64,000 nucleotides of DNA, from NCBI GenBank assembly GCA_017380575.1, contig JAFODS010000067.1, positions 36,573 through 100,572 of the forward strand, given 5' to 3'. The stretch's first letter is position 1. Every line of letters starts with the position of its first letter. The DNA comes from Clostridia bacterium. GTDB taxonomy: Bacteria; Bacillota; Clostridia; Oscillospirales; Acutalibacteraceae. The translations under genes were made by a program, and so were the position numbers. The notes under the pieces are model-generated. The model had not been told where the DNA came from. It ran no database searches and saw nothing but the letters and a program-made list of their open reading frames with translations. This document shows, piece by piece, positions 63,571-64,000 of the stretch.

Positions 63571-63667
63571 ATAATATATTTTTTCTGTTTTACATTATAG
63601 TTAATTGTTTTTCTTGTATCCGTTCAAAGCAAAAGAAATTTTAAATTGTCAATAAGGAGGCTTAATT

Positions 63668-64000
63668 ATGGAGAAATTTATATACGATGAAAACAACGGC
63701 CTTTGGTACGAATTGCAAGGCGACTATTACCTCCCTTGTCTAAAATTACCGGAGGAAGAACAGAAAGAAATCGGCGTTTGGGGTATGCGGCATTTGGAAT
63801 ATCTTAAACATCACCGCAAATTCACGTACAACCGACTTCAAACGGAATGTAAACTAAATTCCCATCTTTGCGATATAAATTCGAAATGTTTGATACACTA
63901 ATCAAGCAATTAAAAGAGTCCGAAGGCATTACCGAACAACTTAAAGCAGAAAATCAAATGGAGTGGGTTGCTCGGATGAACAACATCCGCAACAGAGCCA
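63668..64000 (+). pseudogene. Second TnpV copy, frameshifted and cut by the window edge
   Basis: Starts with AAGGAGG before ATG 63668 and reads MEKFIYDENNGLWYELQGDYYLPCLKLPEE, with WGMRHLEYLKHHRKF like its neighbour WGMLHKDYLLKHKKA. The first frame stops near 63901 after HLCDINSKCLIH, but another frame from about 63883 continues EMFDTLIKQLKESEGI and MEWVARMNNIRNRA, the normal TnpV C-terminal half. A small deletion (about 4-5 bases by comparison) explains this. The end is outside the window. Confidence 0.75.

Noticed and set aside
1-64000. CRISPR arrays, rRNA, prophage
   Set aside because: No direct-repeat array, rRNA segment or phage structural gene was seen.

Overview
The window looks like chromosomal DNA of a low-GC, spore-forming clostridium, most likely of the Oscillospiraceae/Ruminococcaceae type. 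The evidence is the spore genes (spoIVA, gerW/ytfJ with its DUF2953 partner, and the yidC/spoIIIJ-jag pair), the PASTA kinase/PP2C pair, the CdaA/CdaR pair, T-box regulation, strong AGGAGG ribosome sites and TTGACA-17-TATAAT promoters. A Ruminococcus bromii-like host would fit but is only an inference. Almost all genes lie on the minus strand; exceptions are two metabolic genes near 43 kb and 47 kb and a mobile-element cluster at the far right.

Region by region, reading right to left as the minus strand is transcribed. (a) 64.0-62.6 kb: a plus-strand DUF6809/TnpV cluster with a second, frameshifted TnpV copy, preceded by a 171-bp segment bounded by perfect 12-bp inverted repeats. (b) 62.6-59.7 kb: a P-type cation ATPase behind what I read as a yybP-ykoY (Mn2+) riboswitch with its own promoter and terminator. 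(c) 59.6-56.7 kb: rpmH-rnpA-yidD-yidC-jag, without the usual adjacent dnaA. (d) 56.6-52.1 kb: an LCP cell-wall ligase, then an ABC-F ATPase with a sugar-phosphate isomerase. (e) 52.1-49.5 kb: a T-box leader driving an unusual HTH-cupin-AMP-ligase fusion. (f) 49.4-47.9 kb: spoIVA. (g) 47.8-42.8 kb: a hydroxyacid dehydrogenase, a small metabolic operon (zinc-ribbon protein, GH13 glucosidase, BspA-type LRR protein) and an aldose epimerase-like gene. (h) 42.7-27.2 kb: a 12-gene run from ftsK through alaS, comEC, holA, rnmV and ispF to cdaA-cdaR, closed by a perfect terminator. (i) 27.1-3.0 kb: a very long run of closely packed genes: a two-component system with its lipoprotein, then prmC, scpAB, gerW, dacF, rluB, yicC, remA, gmk, rpoZ, priA, def, fmt, rsmB, rlmN, stp, prkC and rsgA. 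Two very small ORFs follow, the first with its ribosome site inside a terminator-like hairpin. (j) 2.9-0 kb: a metallophosphoesterase and an RND/MMPL exporter cut by the window edge.

Functionally the window is mostly core cell biology: translation and RNA modification, chromosome segregation, envelope growth and its Ser/Thr kinase and c-di-AMP control, and sporulation. The parts most worth a second look are the T-box/HTH-cupin/acyl-CoA ligase unit (possibly making a branched-chain amino acid from a volatile fatty acid), the small ORFs after rsgA, the ComEC protein with a ruined metallo-beta-lactamase domain beside a separate intact one, the riboswitched cation ATPase, and the inverted-repeat segment next to TnpV. 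I saw no CRISPR array, rRNA, convincing tRNA or prophage.
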